This document shows, piece by piece, positions 1 to 8,433 of a stretch of 64,000 bases of DNA (its first letter is position 1; each line of letters opens with the position of its first letter). Below the pieces are notes generated by a model. That model did not search any database and was not told the origin of the DNA. It was given only the letters and a program-made list of their open reading frames with translations. The stretch is from CAWUFC02 sp963921335 (GTDB lineage Bacteria; Pseudomonadota; Gammaproteobacteria; Pseudomonadales; Halieaceae). The position numbers were made by a program, and so were the translations under genes. The stretch spans positions 1,488,001-1,552,000 of the forward strand of contig CAWUFC020000002.1 in the NCBI GenBank assembly GCA_963921335.3, read 5' to 3'.

Positions 1-1219
1 TGCGCAAACCCGGATTGCGGCTACCGCCGCTGGCACTGGTTTCCAGAACCGTTACGCCCGCTTCTACCAGCGGACGCCGGTATTTCTTGTAGTGGGGGTG
101 CACCGCCGTGTGGTTATTAGATGCCAGGGAGTTGGTCAAGATACCCACCTCTACACCTCTTTTCTGGATATCGATCAGGGCGTCGGTCAGTGACTGCCGG
201 GGTATAAAATACGGGGAGTAGATAATCACCTCTTTCTCAGCCGCGGCGATCACACTGCCCAGTGAGTTTGCCAGTGACTGGTACTCCTAGGACACCGGAT
301 TCATCAACTTTTCCGGCTTGTCGGAAAGCACGTGCGCCTCAGCGTAACTGGGTTCGATCTCTCCACGCAGGATCTTCGCCATAATTCCTTCACCGGCATC
401 AGGCACATAGGCATAGTTGGGGTTATCGACGCGCCATTCCTGCACCAGGGCACGCTGCTCCTCCAGGTCGTCGGGGGTAGCATCCCCTTCGAATGCATCC
501 ATGGGAATACTGAGGGCGTGATTCCAGAAGTCATCGAAGCTGTCCCCGACCTCGGGAATCAGGCCGCCAAACAGCAATAACTCAAAGTCCCAAAACAGTA
601 TCTCGGGATCCCGATCAAAATACTCACCGGCTATATTGCGCCCACCAATGATGGTGACCAGCCCGTCGACGGTGAAGGATTTGTTGTGCATGCGACGATT
701 GGCCCGGTCAAAATCCGCCAGGTAGTTAAGGCCACCGATGCCTTTGCGGGAGATCGGATTGAACAGGCGCACTTCCACGTTGGGATGGGCATTGAGTATG
801 CCCAGGCTCTCGTCCTTGGCCGTGGTAAAAATATCATCCAGCAGCAACCTGACGCGAACACCTCGATCCGCCGCTCGCAGCAAGGCACCAGTGAACTCAC
901 CCCCGGCCTCATCTGGCTTAATTAGGAAGTACTGCGCATCAATGCTGGACTGCGCCATATCCGCTAAATCCAAACGCGCATCAAGCGCATCCTCGCCCGT
1001 GGACAAGGGCACCACCGCCGTGCGCTGAGGCGCATCTGTCAGCCAGACATCATCCAGTGTCGCCAAGGGGCCGGTGGTAACAGGTGGCAACTGGCTGCTT
1101 GCTTCACGCGGGTAATCATAGGGAACACTGGTACACGCGACCAGGAACAGACTGGCCAATACAAATGCAAAACGCGCTCTGAAAGCAGTAACAGTTGCTG
1201 GCGTGACGATCGCGTTCAT
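1..1219 (-). pseudogene. PLD-family lipoprotein (cardiolipin synthase-like), interrupted by an in-frame TAG; 3' end outside window
   Basis: The reading frame starts at 1219 and hits TAG at 287-289, then stays open in the same frame to position 1. The first 310 residues hold a lipobox (LVAC, Cys29) and the first PLD catalytic motif HxK(x)4D (H178, K180, D185, followed by GGRN). The stretch after the stop reads like the second half of the same family (IIYSPYFIPR, then ILTNSLASNNHTAVH). ClsC/YmdC-type enzymes need two HKD motifs, so the first piece alone should be inactive. The start lies 3 bp after the SDR stop, so both are probably one transcription unit. Nonsense mutation, assembly error or readthrough are all possible; the extent beyond base 1 is unknown. 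Confidence 0.85.
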
Positions 1220-1222
1220 GTG

Positions 1223-1945
1223 TTAGAAAGTTTCCTTGTGGGTCCGCAAATCCAGTTCGTGGGTCCAGGCGTTGGCTGGCTGGCGGTAGAGATACATATA
1301 GGCATCGGCTATACCCTGCAATCCGATCAGGCCCTCTTCACCCATGGCATCAAACCACTCCGGCACCAGCTTGGCAATTTTTTCACCATAAATGCCACCG
1401 TCAATCACCACATGCCCCACATGAATGCCCTGGGGCTGAAACTCGCGCGCCAGGCTCTGGGCGAGATTGCGCAATCCACCCTTCGCTGCGGTAAATGCTG
1501 CATAGCCCGGGCGACCGCGCATGGAAGCACTGGCGCCGGTAAACAGCAGACACCCCTGCTCTCTCGGCACCATCGCCCTCAGTGCTTCCCTGGCGAATAG
1601 GAAGCCGCCAAAACAGGCGATCTGCCAACATTTCTCGAAATGCCCTGCCTCAGTATTCAGAAATTCACTGGGCATATTGTTGCCGGCATTAAAGATCGCC
1701 AGATCGATCGGCCCTATCGCCTCTGCCTGCTGTATTAACTCGATCACCTGCGATTCCTCAGTCACATCACAGACCACGGCAGTCGCCTTGCCACCGTGTG
1801 CCTCAATACTGGCAACGCTTGCATCCAGTTTCTCCTGGGTACGACCAGAGACAATCACATGCAGATCCTGACCCGAGGCAGCCAGCGCCAGATAGGAACC
1901 CAGTCCCTCCAATGGACCCACTCCTGCAATTACTGCCGTTTTCAT
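1223..1945 (-). CDS. SDR-family oxidoreductase lacking the usual catalytic tyrosine
   Basis: This 240-residue protein has a Rossmann N-terminus with a glycine-rich loop (GVGPLEGLG, residues 8-16), the NAG motif (87-89) and a serine-rich strand (FTGASAS). In classical SDRs the catalytic pair is YxxxK; here the position four residues before Lys155 is Phe151 (FTAAK). I start at ATG 1945, preceded by GGAG at a good distance, rather than the upstream TTG at 1966. It probably binds NAD(P) and belongs to a divergent SDR branch; the substrate is not predictable. It is followed after 3 bp by the PLD-family gene and is divergent from the gene at 2010. Confidence 0.85.
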   Translation of the reverse strand: MKTAVIAGVGPLEGLGSYLALAASGQDLHVIVSGRTQEKLDASVASIEAHGGKATAVVCDVTEESQVIELIQQAEAIGPIDLAIFNAGNNMPSEFLNTEAGHFEKCWQIACFGGFLFAREALRAMVPREQGCLLFTGASASMRGRPGYAAFTAAKGGLRNLAQSLAREFQPQGIHVGHVVIDGGIYGEKIAKLVPEWFDAMGEEGLIGLQGIADAYMYLYRQPANAWTHELDLRTHKETF

Positions 1946-2009
1946 GCCCACACTCCATGTCTTCAAAAAGATAATGGATAAGAGTATAGCCCTGAGCTAG
2001 CCTAGAGCC

Positions 2010-3440
2010 ATGACTATCCACTTTGAATTGATACTGAAACGGGACTGCCCTACCTGCGCGATGCTGGAGCCGGTTGTCGCGGCCATGCAGGACGCCGGAC
2101 TGGCTTTGGACATCTACAGCCAGGATGACCCCGAATTTCCTGAAAGCGCCGCTAGCGTTATCGATGACCGAAACCTGGAGAAGTCCTGGCGCGAAGACAT
2201 TGAAACCGTACCCACCCTCATTCGGCGGAACGAACATGGTGACACAGAACGCACCGAAGGTTGGGTGCAAGACGACTGGCGCCGACTGACGGAGCTGGAG
2301 CATCTTGGCGCAGACCTGCCCGCATTTCGGCCTGGCTGTGGTTCACTCAGCGTGGGTCCGGGTATGGCGGAGACACTGGCACTACGCTTTGGTGAGATTC
2401 AGCTCAAGGCACGTAAGTTGGAAATCGGTGAGCAGGAAGATGAGCTGGAAGCCTGTTTCGAGCGAGGCTGGAGTGACGGCTTACCGGTGGTACCGCCGAC
2501 TGAAATCAGGGTAGTACGCATGCTGGCAGGCACCAATCGCGCAGCCGATGAGGTACTGGGACTGGTTCCACCCGACCTGCAACCCTGCACCATCGAGAAA
2601 GCGGCCATCAATGCGGTGATGGCCGGCTGCAAACCGGAATATTTCCCGGTGGTGATTGCAGCCCTGGAAGCCGCGCTGGTGGACACCTTCTGCATGCACG
2701 GGCTGCTCGCAACGACCTGGTTCTCTGGTCCCATGATCGTGGTGAACGGCCCTATCACCGGCGCTATAGGCATGAACTCCGGCGGCAATGCACTGGGCCA
2801 GGGCAATCGGGCCAACGCCACTATCGGGCGGGCTCTGCAGCTCATTATTCGCAATGTGGGCGGCGGCCGACCCGGCGAGGTTGATCGCTCCACCCTGGGT
2901 AACCCCGGCAAGTACACATTTTGTTTTGCGGAAAATGAAGCCGATTCCTGCTGGGAATCCCTGATGGAGGAACGAGGCATTGAAGCGGGCAAGTCCGCCG
3001 TGACCCTGTTTGCCGCCGATGGAGTTCAGGGTATGGCGGACCAAAAATCACGCGACCCGGACTCACTCTGTCGCAGCTTTGCCAGCAGCCTGCTCAGCGT
3101 TGGGCACAGCAAATTTGCCATGCTCGGCGATGCGTTCGTGATTATGTCACCGGAGCACCAGCGCACCTTCCGCGAGGCGGGCTGGAGCAAGCAGCAGTTC
3201 AAAGACCGTGTTCTGGAACTGACCACACGACCCGGCAGCGAACTGATAGCAGGCATGGACGGCAATACCGAGGGCATGCCAGAATTCGTCAAGGATATGG
3301 ATTTACCCAAATTCAAACGCGGTGGGCTCAACGTGGAACATGCTGGCGGCACTGCCGGCATGTTTAGCGCAATCATCAGCGGCTGGCTGGCCAGTGGCGA
3401 GATGGGCAGTTCACCTGTAACCAAGGAGATCGAGCCATGA
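2010..3440 (+). CDS. Thioredoxin-fold N-terminus fused to a large uncharacterised domain, partner of the UGSC selenoprotein
   Basis: The protein has 476 residues. Its N-terminus looks like a thioredoxin/glutaredoxin fold with a CPTC motif at residues 13-16 and a cis-proline-like ETVPTL. From about residue 140 onward there is a conserved-looking region with GLPVVPPTEI, GCKPEYFPVV, NGPI..IGMNSGGNALG and GNPGKYTFCFAENE. I do not recognise that region with confidence. Its stop overlaps the start of the next gene by four bases (ATGA, 3437-3440), so the two are translationally coupled. The CxxC and the selenocysteine of the neighbour suggest a shared thiol/selenol redox function, which is inference. 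Confidence 0.75.
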   Translation: MTIHFELILKRDCPTCAMLEPVVAAMQDAGLALDIYSQDDPEFPESAASVIDDRNLEKSWREDIETVPTLIRRNEHGDTERTEGWVQDDWRRLTELEHLGADLPAFRPGCGSLSVGPGMAETLALRFGEIQLKARKLEIGEQEDELEACFERGWSDGLPVVPPTEIRVVRMLAGTNRAADEVLGLVPPDLQPCTIEKAAINAVMAGCKPEYFPVVIAALEAALVDTFCMHGLLATTWFSGPMIVVNGPITGAIGMNSGGNALGQGNRANATIGRALQLIIRNVGGGRPGEVDRSTLGNPGKYTFCFAENEADSCWESLMEERGIEAGKSAVTLFAADGVQGMADQKSRDPDSLCRSFASSLLSVGHSKFAMLGDAFVIMSPEHQRTFREAGWSKQQFKDRVLELTTRPGSELIAGMDGNTEGMPEFVKDMDLPKFKRGGLNVEHAGGTAGMFSAIISGWLASGEMGSSPVTKEIEP

Positions 3441-3970
3441 GCCAGATACTTCTGGACCCAACATCCGAACTGCAGGCCCAGGCCCGCGCGGTGCTGCCGC
3501 GTCTGACCTCGCTGCAGGACAAAACCATCGGATTACTGGATATCAATAAACCCCGAGGCAAGGAGTTGTTGGATCGCATCCAGTTCCGCTTTGAAGAGCT
3601 GGGTGTCAATGTGCGCCGCTATGCCAAGCCAACGATGACCCGGGTGGCACCGCTGGAGACAAAGCAGCAGATCGCCAGTGAATGCGACGCGGTCATAGAG
3701 GCGCTGGCCGACTGAGGCTCATGCACGTCGTGCAGTCTGCATGACATCATGGATCTTGAAAGTCGCGGCATACCCGGCGGTTATATCCTTACCGAGGAGT
3801 TCCGGCAGGCTGACATCGCCCAGAGCAAAGCCCTGGGCTTTGAGGCAGCCAAAGTATTTGTCGAACATCCGATACAGGATCGCAGCGATGCCGAAATGCA
3901 CGATATCGCCGATCGCGCCTTTGATGCCGTAGTGGGTCTAATCCTGGCTGAGCAGGCTGAGACCGAGTAA
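3437..3970 (+). CDS. UGSC-family selenoprotein (Sec at TGA 3713-3715)
   Basis: Conventional translation stops after 92 residues at TGA 3713-3715. Reading the TGA as selenocysteine gives Sec-Gly-Ser-Cys-Thr-Ser-Cys at residues 93-99 and a continuous 177-residue protein ending at TAA 3968-3970. The second half (DLESRGIPGGYILTEEFRQA, HPIQDR) continues in the same frame without a further stop and fits the known UGSC (seleno)protein family, named after this motif. A small hairpin with apical GTC follows the TGA at 3722-3734. The biochemical role of UGSC proteins is not established; a redox function is inferred from the motif. The last 33 bases overlap the 3' end of the opposing HAD gene. selA, selB, selC and selD must lie elsewhere if Sec is used. 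Confidence 0.88.
3716..3743 (+). promoter_or_regulatory. Candidate bacterial SECIS hairpin downstream of the Sec TGA
   Basis: Directly after the TGA there is a perfect 5-bp stem TGCAC/GTGCA (3722-3726 with 3730-3734) closing a GTC loop. A competing outer pairing CATGCA/TGCATG (3720-3725 with 3738-3743) is also possible. The E. coli fdhF SECIS presents GGUC in a short apical loop between TGCA arms, so the resemblance is suggestive. The apical G here is only about 12 nt from the TGA, closer than in fdhF, so the exact fold is uncertain. Confidence 0.45.
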
Positions 3971-4579
3971 GGCCTCCAACTCGGCAATCGCCTTGTCGGG
4001 GTCGACCACCTTAATGGTGGTCATGCCTAGAGCACGGGCAGACTTGAGATTCTGCCCGATATCATCCAGGAAGATAGTAACTTCGGGTTTCACGCCCAGA
4101 CGCTCGCAGGCAATCTGGTAGATGCGCGGGTCCGGTTTGTGCACCCCTTCTACGGCGGATTCGACAAACACATCAAAGAGCTCTTTGACTTCCGTATTGG
4201 AACTGGGGGCATCTTCGTTGACCCAATTATTGGTCAGTGCTGCCAGTTTATAGCCAGCTTCGCGCAGTTTGACGATGGTATTGACCATGTTGTGAAACAC
4301 GCCGCCGCTGCCAGCCACATCCGTAAAGATGGCTTTTGCATTCAGTCCCGGCGCGCCTGCTTCTGCGAGTTCTTCATCGAACAGGGTGAAAAACTCATCA
4401 TTCATGGCGAGTTCGCCCCGCTCGAGCTTACCCCAAGCACTGTCGTGACCATTGCGCACAATCATGTGATTGATGAAGTTGGCGGGAAGACCTTCGCGCT
4501 TTTCATGGTTGGCAAAGGTCTGCATGGGTGACGCAATCACCACTCCGCCCAGGTCAAAGATTACAGCTTCAATTGTCAT
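3938..4579 (-). CDS. HAD-superfamily hydrolase (HAD-IA type)
   Basis: The protein is 213 residues, typical for HAD-IA phosphatases. Motif I reads FDLGGVV near the N-terminus: the nucleophile Asp is present but the second acid of DxD is Gly, as in YihX- and epoxide-hydrolase-like HADs. Motif II is LAALTNN, motif III HKPDPRIY and motif IV FLDDIGQNL. A phosphatase or related hydrolase with unknown substrate is likely. Its 3' end overlaps the selenoprotein gene tail-to-tail. It starts 3 bp after the DUF481 gene, suggesting co-transcription. Confidence 0.88.
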   Translation of the reverse strand: MTIEAVIFDLGGVVIASPMQTFANHEKREGLPANFINHMIVRNGHDSAWGKLERGELAMNDEFFTLFDEELAEAGAPGLNAKAIFTDVAGSGGVFHNMVNTIVKLREAGYKLAALTNNWVNEDAPSSNTEVKELFDVFVESAVEGVHKPDPRIYQIACERLGVKPEVTIFLDDIGQNLKSARALGMTTIKVVDPDKAIAELEALLGLSLLSQD

Positions 4580-4582
4580 GTC

Positions 4583-5644
4583 TTACCACTCATAGCCAAG
4601 GCGGAAGTTAAAGGTGGTATCAGTTTTCTTGATGTCCTCGAATTCAGGATCGTTGGGATCACTGACCACACCACCGTCGTATTCCCAGCGCAGGTCAGCC
4701 CCGAATACAAAGCCCGCCCAAACTGGCAGAGAAAAGCCCACCGTGGTATTGAGGATGAGGGCGTCCAGGTCATCAAAATTGGCAATGCCATCGTGATCGA
4801 TAAATGCCGTAGCATCCGGCCCCAGCCAACCGCTAATCCAGTCACTGGTGAGGCGCAGGCTCCAGTTACCGCCCGGGTAATCGTAGTCGTCGGTATTATC
4901 GATGTATTGCTCAGCCACATACACCAAACCGACTTCGCCAGCCATATCGATCAGTGTGCTGTCGTAGAACTGGCGACCGATATAGGGACCGATATAGGTC
5001 CGCAGGTCGTTGTTGGCAAACTCATCTCGCTCAAAGGCCAGCAGGAAACCATAGTAGTCCTCGGCGCTGTTATTGCGGAAGCGATCATACTTGTTCACCG
5101 TCCGCCATTTATTCTTGTTGCGTACGCCATTGGCTTCATCGAACTCGAAATAGCCTCTTGAAGAGTAGCGATCCTTCAGGCTGCGCAGAACCACCTCGTA
5201 GTTCAGGTCAAATTCCTCGTTGTCAGTATTACCGCCTTCCAACAGCATGGCGGCACCCACCTTGCCGAAGAAGTTGTAGCCACGACCCATCTCCCAGTCG
5301 GGCGGATTCACCTTATCGAGGTCAGCCAGTTCCAGATTAACGGGGTTGTCGTCACCATCACGAACGATCATGGCGTCATGGGTAGCAGCGATCTGCTTAT
5401 CCTCATAGACCGTGCCGTCCTTCATCAGCAGGGTGACACCAGAATCGGTGGTAATGAACAACACGTGCTCGGAGTTCACCGAGATATCACCGGCAAACTC
5501 GGTATTGAAAACAACAGACCCACCACCGCCACTGACCAGCGTGCCGATCAGGCGTGAGCCGTTCTTCATATGCATTTCATCGCCTATCGCCGGAGTAGCC
5601 AGTACAAACAGGCCGACCAACAGGGCGTGTAAACAGTTTTTCAT
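4583..5644 (-). CDS. DUF481-type outer-membrane protein
   Basis: I start at ATG 5644 (AAGGA 8 nt upstream), giving 353 residues; upstream codons in frame overlap the divergent gene region. Residues 1-21 form a signal peptide (hydrophobic core, cleavage around AIG/DE). Next comes a short SH3-like region (HMKNGSRLIGTLVS), then a DUF481 beta-barrel rich in alternating aromatic strands, ending in Trp (LGYEW), a typical outer-membrane C-terminal signature. E. coli YdiY is a distant relative. The function is unknown. It is upstream of the HAD gene with a 3-bp gap. Confidence 0.85.
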   Translation of the reverse strand: MKNCLHALLVGLFVLATPAIGDEMHMKNGSRLIGTLVSGGGGSVVFNTEFAGDISVNSEHVLFITTDSGVTLLMKDGTVYEDKQIAATHDAMIVRDGDDNPVNLELADLDKVNPPDWEMGRGYNFFGKVGAAMLLEGGNTDNEEFDLNYEVVLRSLKDRYSSRGYFEFDEANGVRNKNKWRTVNKYDRFRNNSAEDYYGFLLAFERDEFANNDLRTYIGPYIGRQFYDSTLIDMAGEVGLVYVAEQYIDNTDDYDYPGGNWSLRLTSDWISGWLGPDATAFIDHDGIANFDDLDALILNTTVGFSLPVWAGFVFGADLRWEYDGGVVSDPNDPEFEDIKKTDTTFNFRLGYEW

Positions 5645-5713
5645 CGGTATATTCCTTGCGTATCGATGTCGTGCCGCCATTATAAGGGAACAGTTACCAA
5701 GAACGGAGCATCC

Positions 5714-6841
5714 ATGAGCATTCAGACCGAGAGCCGCACCGCCCTGCGAGAGCTGATAGACCTGCTTGAAGAGGTCGACCAGCGCTGGGCGGGGGAAGAA
5801 TGGAACCTGCACAGTGCGGAGGATGTCGTGGCCGCACACCGCGCCCTGATGCATTTACTCGACGGCGGCGTCGGCACCATGTTCGAAAACGACCCTTCTG
5901 CGCCGATACTGCGGCGCATTGTCACTCCCAGCCGCAAGTTCACCGGTGATAATTCAGATGCCGTGTACTTTGATGCCCCCATCAGCCCAGCACACAGCTA
6001 TGTGCTGCGTGGCAGCATGCACGGCGCGGTCTACGTCTCGGTCACACTTGAGGAAGGTACCAGTGAGGGAGGTCTTGGCACACGTACTGCAGGCATTCTC
6101 AACGACACCCAGTTTGATGTGGATGCCGAGGGCAACTTCGAGATTTACCTGGGTGGCGAACCACGCGACAGCAACTGGCTGGCCCTGAGCCCGGATACCT
6201 CACGTATTACCACCCGCCACTACTTCGAAGAGAAAATCAGCGCCGCAAACAATCCGGACCGGGTACCCAGCATGACCCTTGAGGTACTGAATCGAGCCCA
6301 GCCGCCATCGGTACCCGGTGACGCCGAAGTTGCCGCTGGCATTCGCCGTACGGCGGAGTTCATTAGATCGCGCACGATCGGCATGCCACCCATGGCGGAG
6401 ACCGCCGACAGTATTCCGTTTTTGTCCATTGTTCCCAACGAGTTTCCCAAGCCCGTGGTACCCGGAGATATGGGCCTGGCTGCAATAGACGCCGCCTACT
6501 CCATGGCACCCTACTTTTTGGGTCCCGACGAGGCACTTGTGATTCAAGGCAAGTGGCCGCGCTGCCGCATGGCCAATATCTGCCTGTGGACCCGGTTCCA
6601 GCAGACCTTCGACTACAGCAATCGCCAGGTATCTCTCAACCGTGCCCAGACTGTGGCTGACGAAGAAGGGAATTTCCGCATGGTGATCGCTCATGAAGAT
6701 CCGGGCTGTGACAATTGGATTGATACCGAAGATCGCGCCCTGGGACTGGTGTTCTGGCGTTTCTTCCTGCCTGAGGAAGAGGTGCAAACACCCACCGCTG
6801 AGGTGGTAAAGCTGTCTGATTTAAAGAACCAGGCGCAGTGA
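5714..6841 (+). CDS. DUF1214-domain protein (copy 1)
   Basis: The protein has 375 residues from ATG 5714, preceded by GGAG; the longer in-frame extension to 5666 lacks a ribosome site. It is a soluble-looking protein without a signal peptide. Family features include YFDAPISPAHSYVLRG, DSNWLALSPDTSRITTRHYF and a C-terminal section with CDNWIDTEDRALGLVFWRFF. A paralogue with the same architecture lies at 15864-16967. DUF1214 proteins have no established reaction. It stands alone, divergent from the DUF481 gene. Confidence 0.82.
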   Translation: MSIQTESRTALRELIDLLEEVDQRWAGEEWNLHSAEDVVAAHRALMHLLDGGVGTMFENDPSAPILRRIVTPSRKFTGDNSDAVYFDAPISPAHSYVLRGSMHGAVYVSVTLEEGTSEGGLGTRTAGILNDTQFDVDAEGNFEIYLGGEPRDSNWLALSPDTSRITTRHYFEEKISAANNPDRVPSMTLEVLNRAQPPSVPGDAEVAAGIRRTAEFIRSRTIGMPPMAETADSIPFLSIVPNEFPKPVVPGDMGLAAIDAAYSMAPYFLGPDEALVIQGKWPRCRMANICLWTRFQQTFDYSNRQVSLNRAQTVADEEGNFRMVIAHEDPGCDNWIDTEDRALGLVFWRFFLPEEEVQTPTAEVVKLSDLKNQAQ

Positions 6842-6915
6842 CGTTTTTGTCAATGCCAAGCGAACCCATTGAGATAGTCATACGAGGGGCTCGCAGGGCC
6901 TCTGCCGTTACAGAC

Positions 6916-7809
6916 TCAGGCACTCTGGATAAACTCCCCCAGGGCCCGAAAGTCTGCAACTCGCGGTGTTTTCTTGCGCCACATCAGACCGATTGAGCGG
7001 GAGATATTTTTCTCTTTAAACGGACTGACGTGTACATCAGTGCCCATCAGGATTTTTGCGTCCACCGCCATCTGCGGCAACAGGGTCACACCGATGCCAT
7101 TGGCCACCATTTGTACAATGGTGTTCAGGCTGGTGGCCTGGTAGGGAATGCTGACCTCGGAGTCCTTGAGGCTGCAGGCCTCCAGGGCGTGATCTCGCAG
7201 GCAGTGACCATCCTCCAGCAACAATAAGTCTTGCTCACGCAAATCGCCGGTACTCATTTTGCCTTTGCCGGGCACCGGGTGGGTTTTGGGGCAGGCGAAC
7301 AGGAACTCGTCATCAAACAAATGCATGGTCGCGGTGTTTTCTGCAGGGTATGGCAAGGCCAGTAACAGCACATCCAGTTCACCGTGCTGCAGGGCGTCCA
7401 CCAGGTGCCCACTCAGATCTTCACGGATGAACAGCTGAAAATCGGGGTGCTGACGGCGCAATCGCTTGAGCAAGCCGGGCAGGATAAAGGGCGCGATGGT
7501 GGGTATGACACCTAGCCGCATTTTGCCGGTAAAGGGCTCAGCTGAGGCCTGGCACACCGCCTGCAGGTCATCAACCTCCAGCAGAATGTCCCGGGCGCGC
7601 TGCACCACGTCGGCACCCAGCGCAGTGAGAATGACCTGGCGGTTATTGCGCTCTACCAGGGCCACACCCAGGGCATCCTCCAATTCCATCAAACCGGCGC
7701 TCAGGGTGGACTGGGACACATGACAGGCCTTGGCAGCCTGACCGAAGTGCCCGTGTTCTGATACAGCCAGCAAATAGCGCAGCTGTTTGAGAGTGGGTTG
7801 TCTAGCCAT
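6916..7809 (-). CDS. oxyR: OxyR, LysR-type peroxide-sensing regulator
   Basis: This 297-residue LysR-type regulator has an N-terminal winged helix (HFGQAAKACHVSQSTLSAGL, about residues 21-40) and a C-terminal sensor domain. The OxyR signature GHCLRD carries Cys203 and the resolving Cys212 lies nine residues later, the same spacing as Cys199/Cys208 of E. coli OxyR. In that family H2O2 oxidises the pair to a disulfide and switches the regulator on. It is divergently transcribed from the rubrerythrin operon, the obvious target. Confidence 0.95.
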   Translation of the reverse strand: MARQPTLKQLRYLLAVSEHGHFGQAAKACHVSQSTLSAGLMELEDALGVALVERNNRQVILTALGADVVQRARDILLEVDDLQAVCQASAEPFTGKMRLGVIPTIAPFILPGLLKRLRRQHPDFQLFIREDLSGHLVDALQHGELDVLLLALPYPAENTATMHLFDDEFLFACPKTHPVPGKGKMSTGDLREQDLLLLEDGHCLRDHALEACSLKDSEVSIPYQATSLNTIVQMVANGIGVTLLPQMAVDAKILMGTDVHVSPFKEKNISRSIGLMWRKKTPRVADFRALGEFIQSA

Positions 7810-7954
7810 CGTTAAAATCGATTAATTCAGATCAATTTTTTAATTATACAGATATTAAAACCGGGTCTACTCTTAAACAAGTCACGTCTGGTCCGCTGCG
7901 GACAAACTGGCGTATCACTAGAGGCAACACCTCGATAACGATAGGAGAGACACT
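7810..7954. promoter_or_regulatory. Divergent oxyR / rubrerythrin control region
   Basis: The 145-bp gap is AT-rich near oxyR (about 7818-7860) and must contain both promoters. I could not assign a convincing OxyR ATAG-N7-CTAT array by eye. The rubrerythrin ribosome site is ATAGGAGAG just before 7955. Confidence 0.5.
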
Positions 7955-8374
7955 ATGTCACTGAAGGGTAGTCAAACTGAAGAAAACCTGAAGGCAGCGT
8001 TTGCCGGCGAGTCCCAGGCCAACCGCCGTTACCTGTATTTTGCCGCCAAAGCCGATGTCGAAGGCTACAACGATGTCGCCGCGGTATTCCGTTCCACCGC
8101 TGAAGGTGAAACCGGTCACGCCCACGGCCACCTGGAGTACCTGGAAGAAACCGGCGATCCGGCCACCGGCCTGCCCATGGGCGGAACTGCCGACAACCTG
8201 AAAGCAGCGATTGCTGGCGAAACCCATGAGTACACCGATATGTACCCGGGTATGGCAAAAACGGCTCGCGATGAGGGCTTCGACGAGATTGCCGACTGGA
8301 TGGAGACCCTGGCCAAGGCTGAGCGCAGCCACGCCAACCGTTTCCAGAAAGCCCTGGACAATCTGGACGATTGA
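7955..8374 (+). CDS. Rubrerythrin without rubredoxin domain
   Basis: The 139-residue four-helix ferritin-like protein carries the diiron ligand motifs AGESQANRRY (about 17-26), EGETGHAHGH (about 50-59), AGETHEYTDMY and KAERSHANRF. It ends without the C-terminal CxxC rubredoxin domain of full-length rubrerythrins. In this family the diiron site reduces H2O2. A strong AGGAGA ribosome site precedes ATG 7955. It is first in an operon with an Fe-S protein and DUF3501, divergent from oxyR, which supports peroxide detoxification as its job. Confidence 0.93.
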   Translation: MSLKGSQTEENLKAAFAGESQANRRYLYFAAKADVEGYNDVAAVFRSTAEGETGHAHGHLEYLEETGDPATGLPMGGTADNLKAAIAGETHEYTDMYPGMAKTARDEGFDEIADWMETLAKAERSHANRFQKALDNLDD

Positions 8375-8433
8375 TCCTGATCCTGTGGGCGCCCAGCGCC
8401 CACATCCCCCTATTTCTATAGCGAGATCACACC

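Noticed and set aside
3749..3970. Open frame of 73 codons as a separate gene
   Set aside because: It is the C-terminal part of the UGSC selenoprotein in the same frame as 3437-3712, and no ribosome site precedes it.
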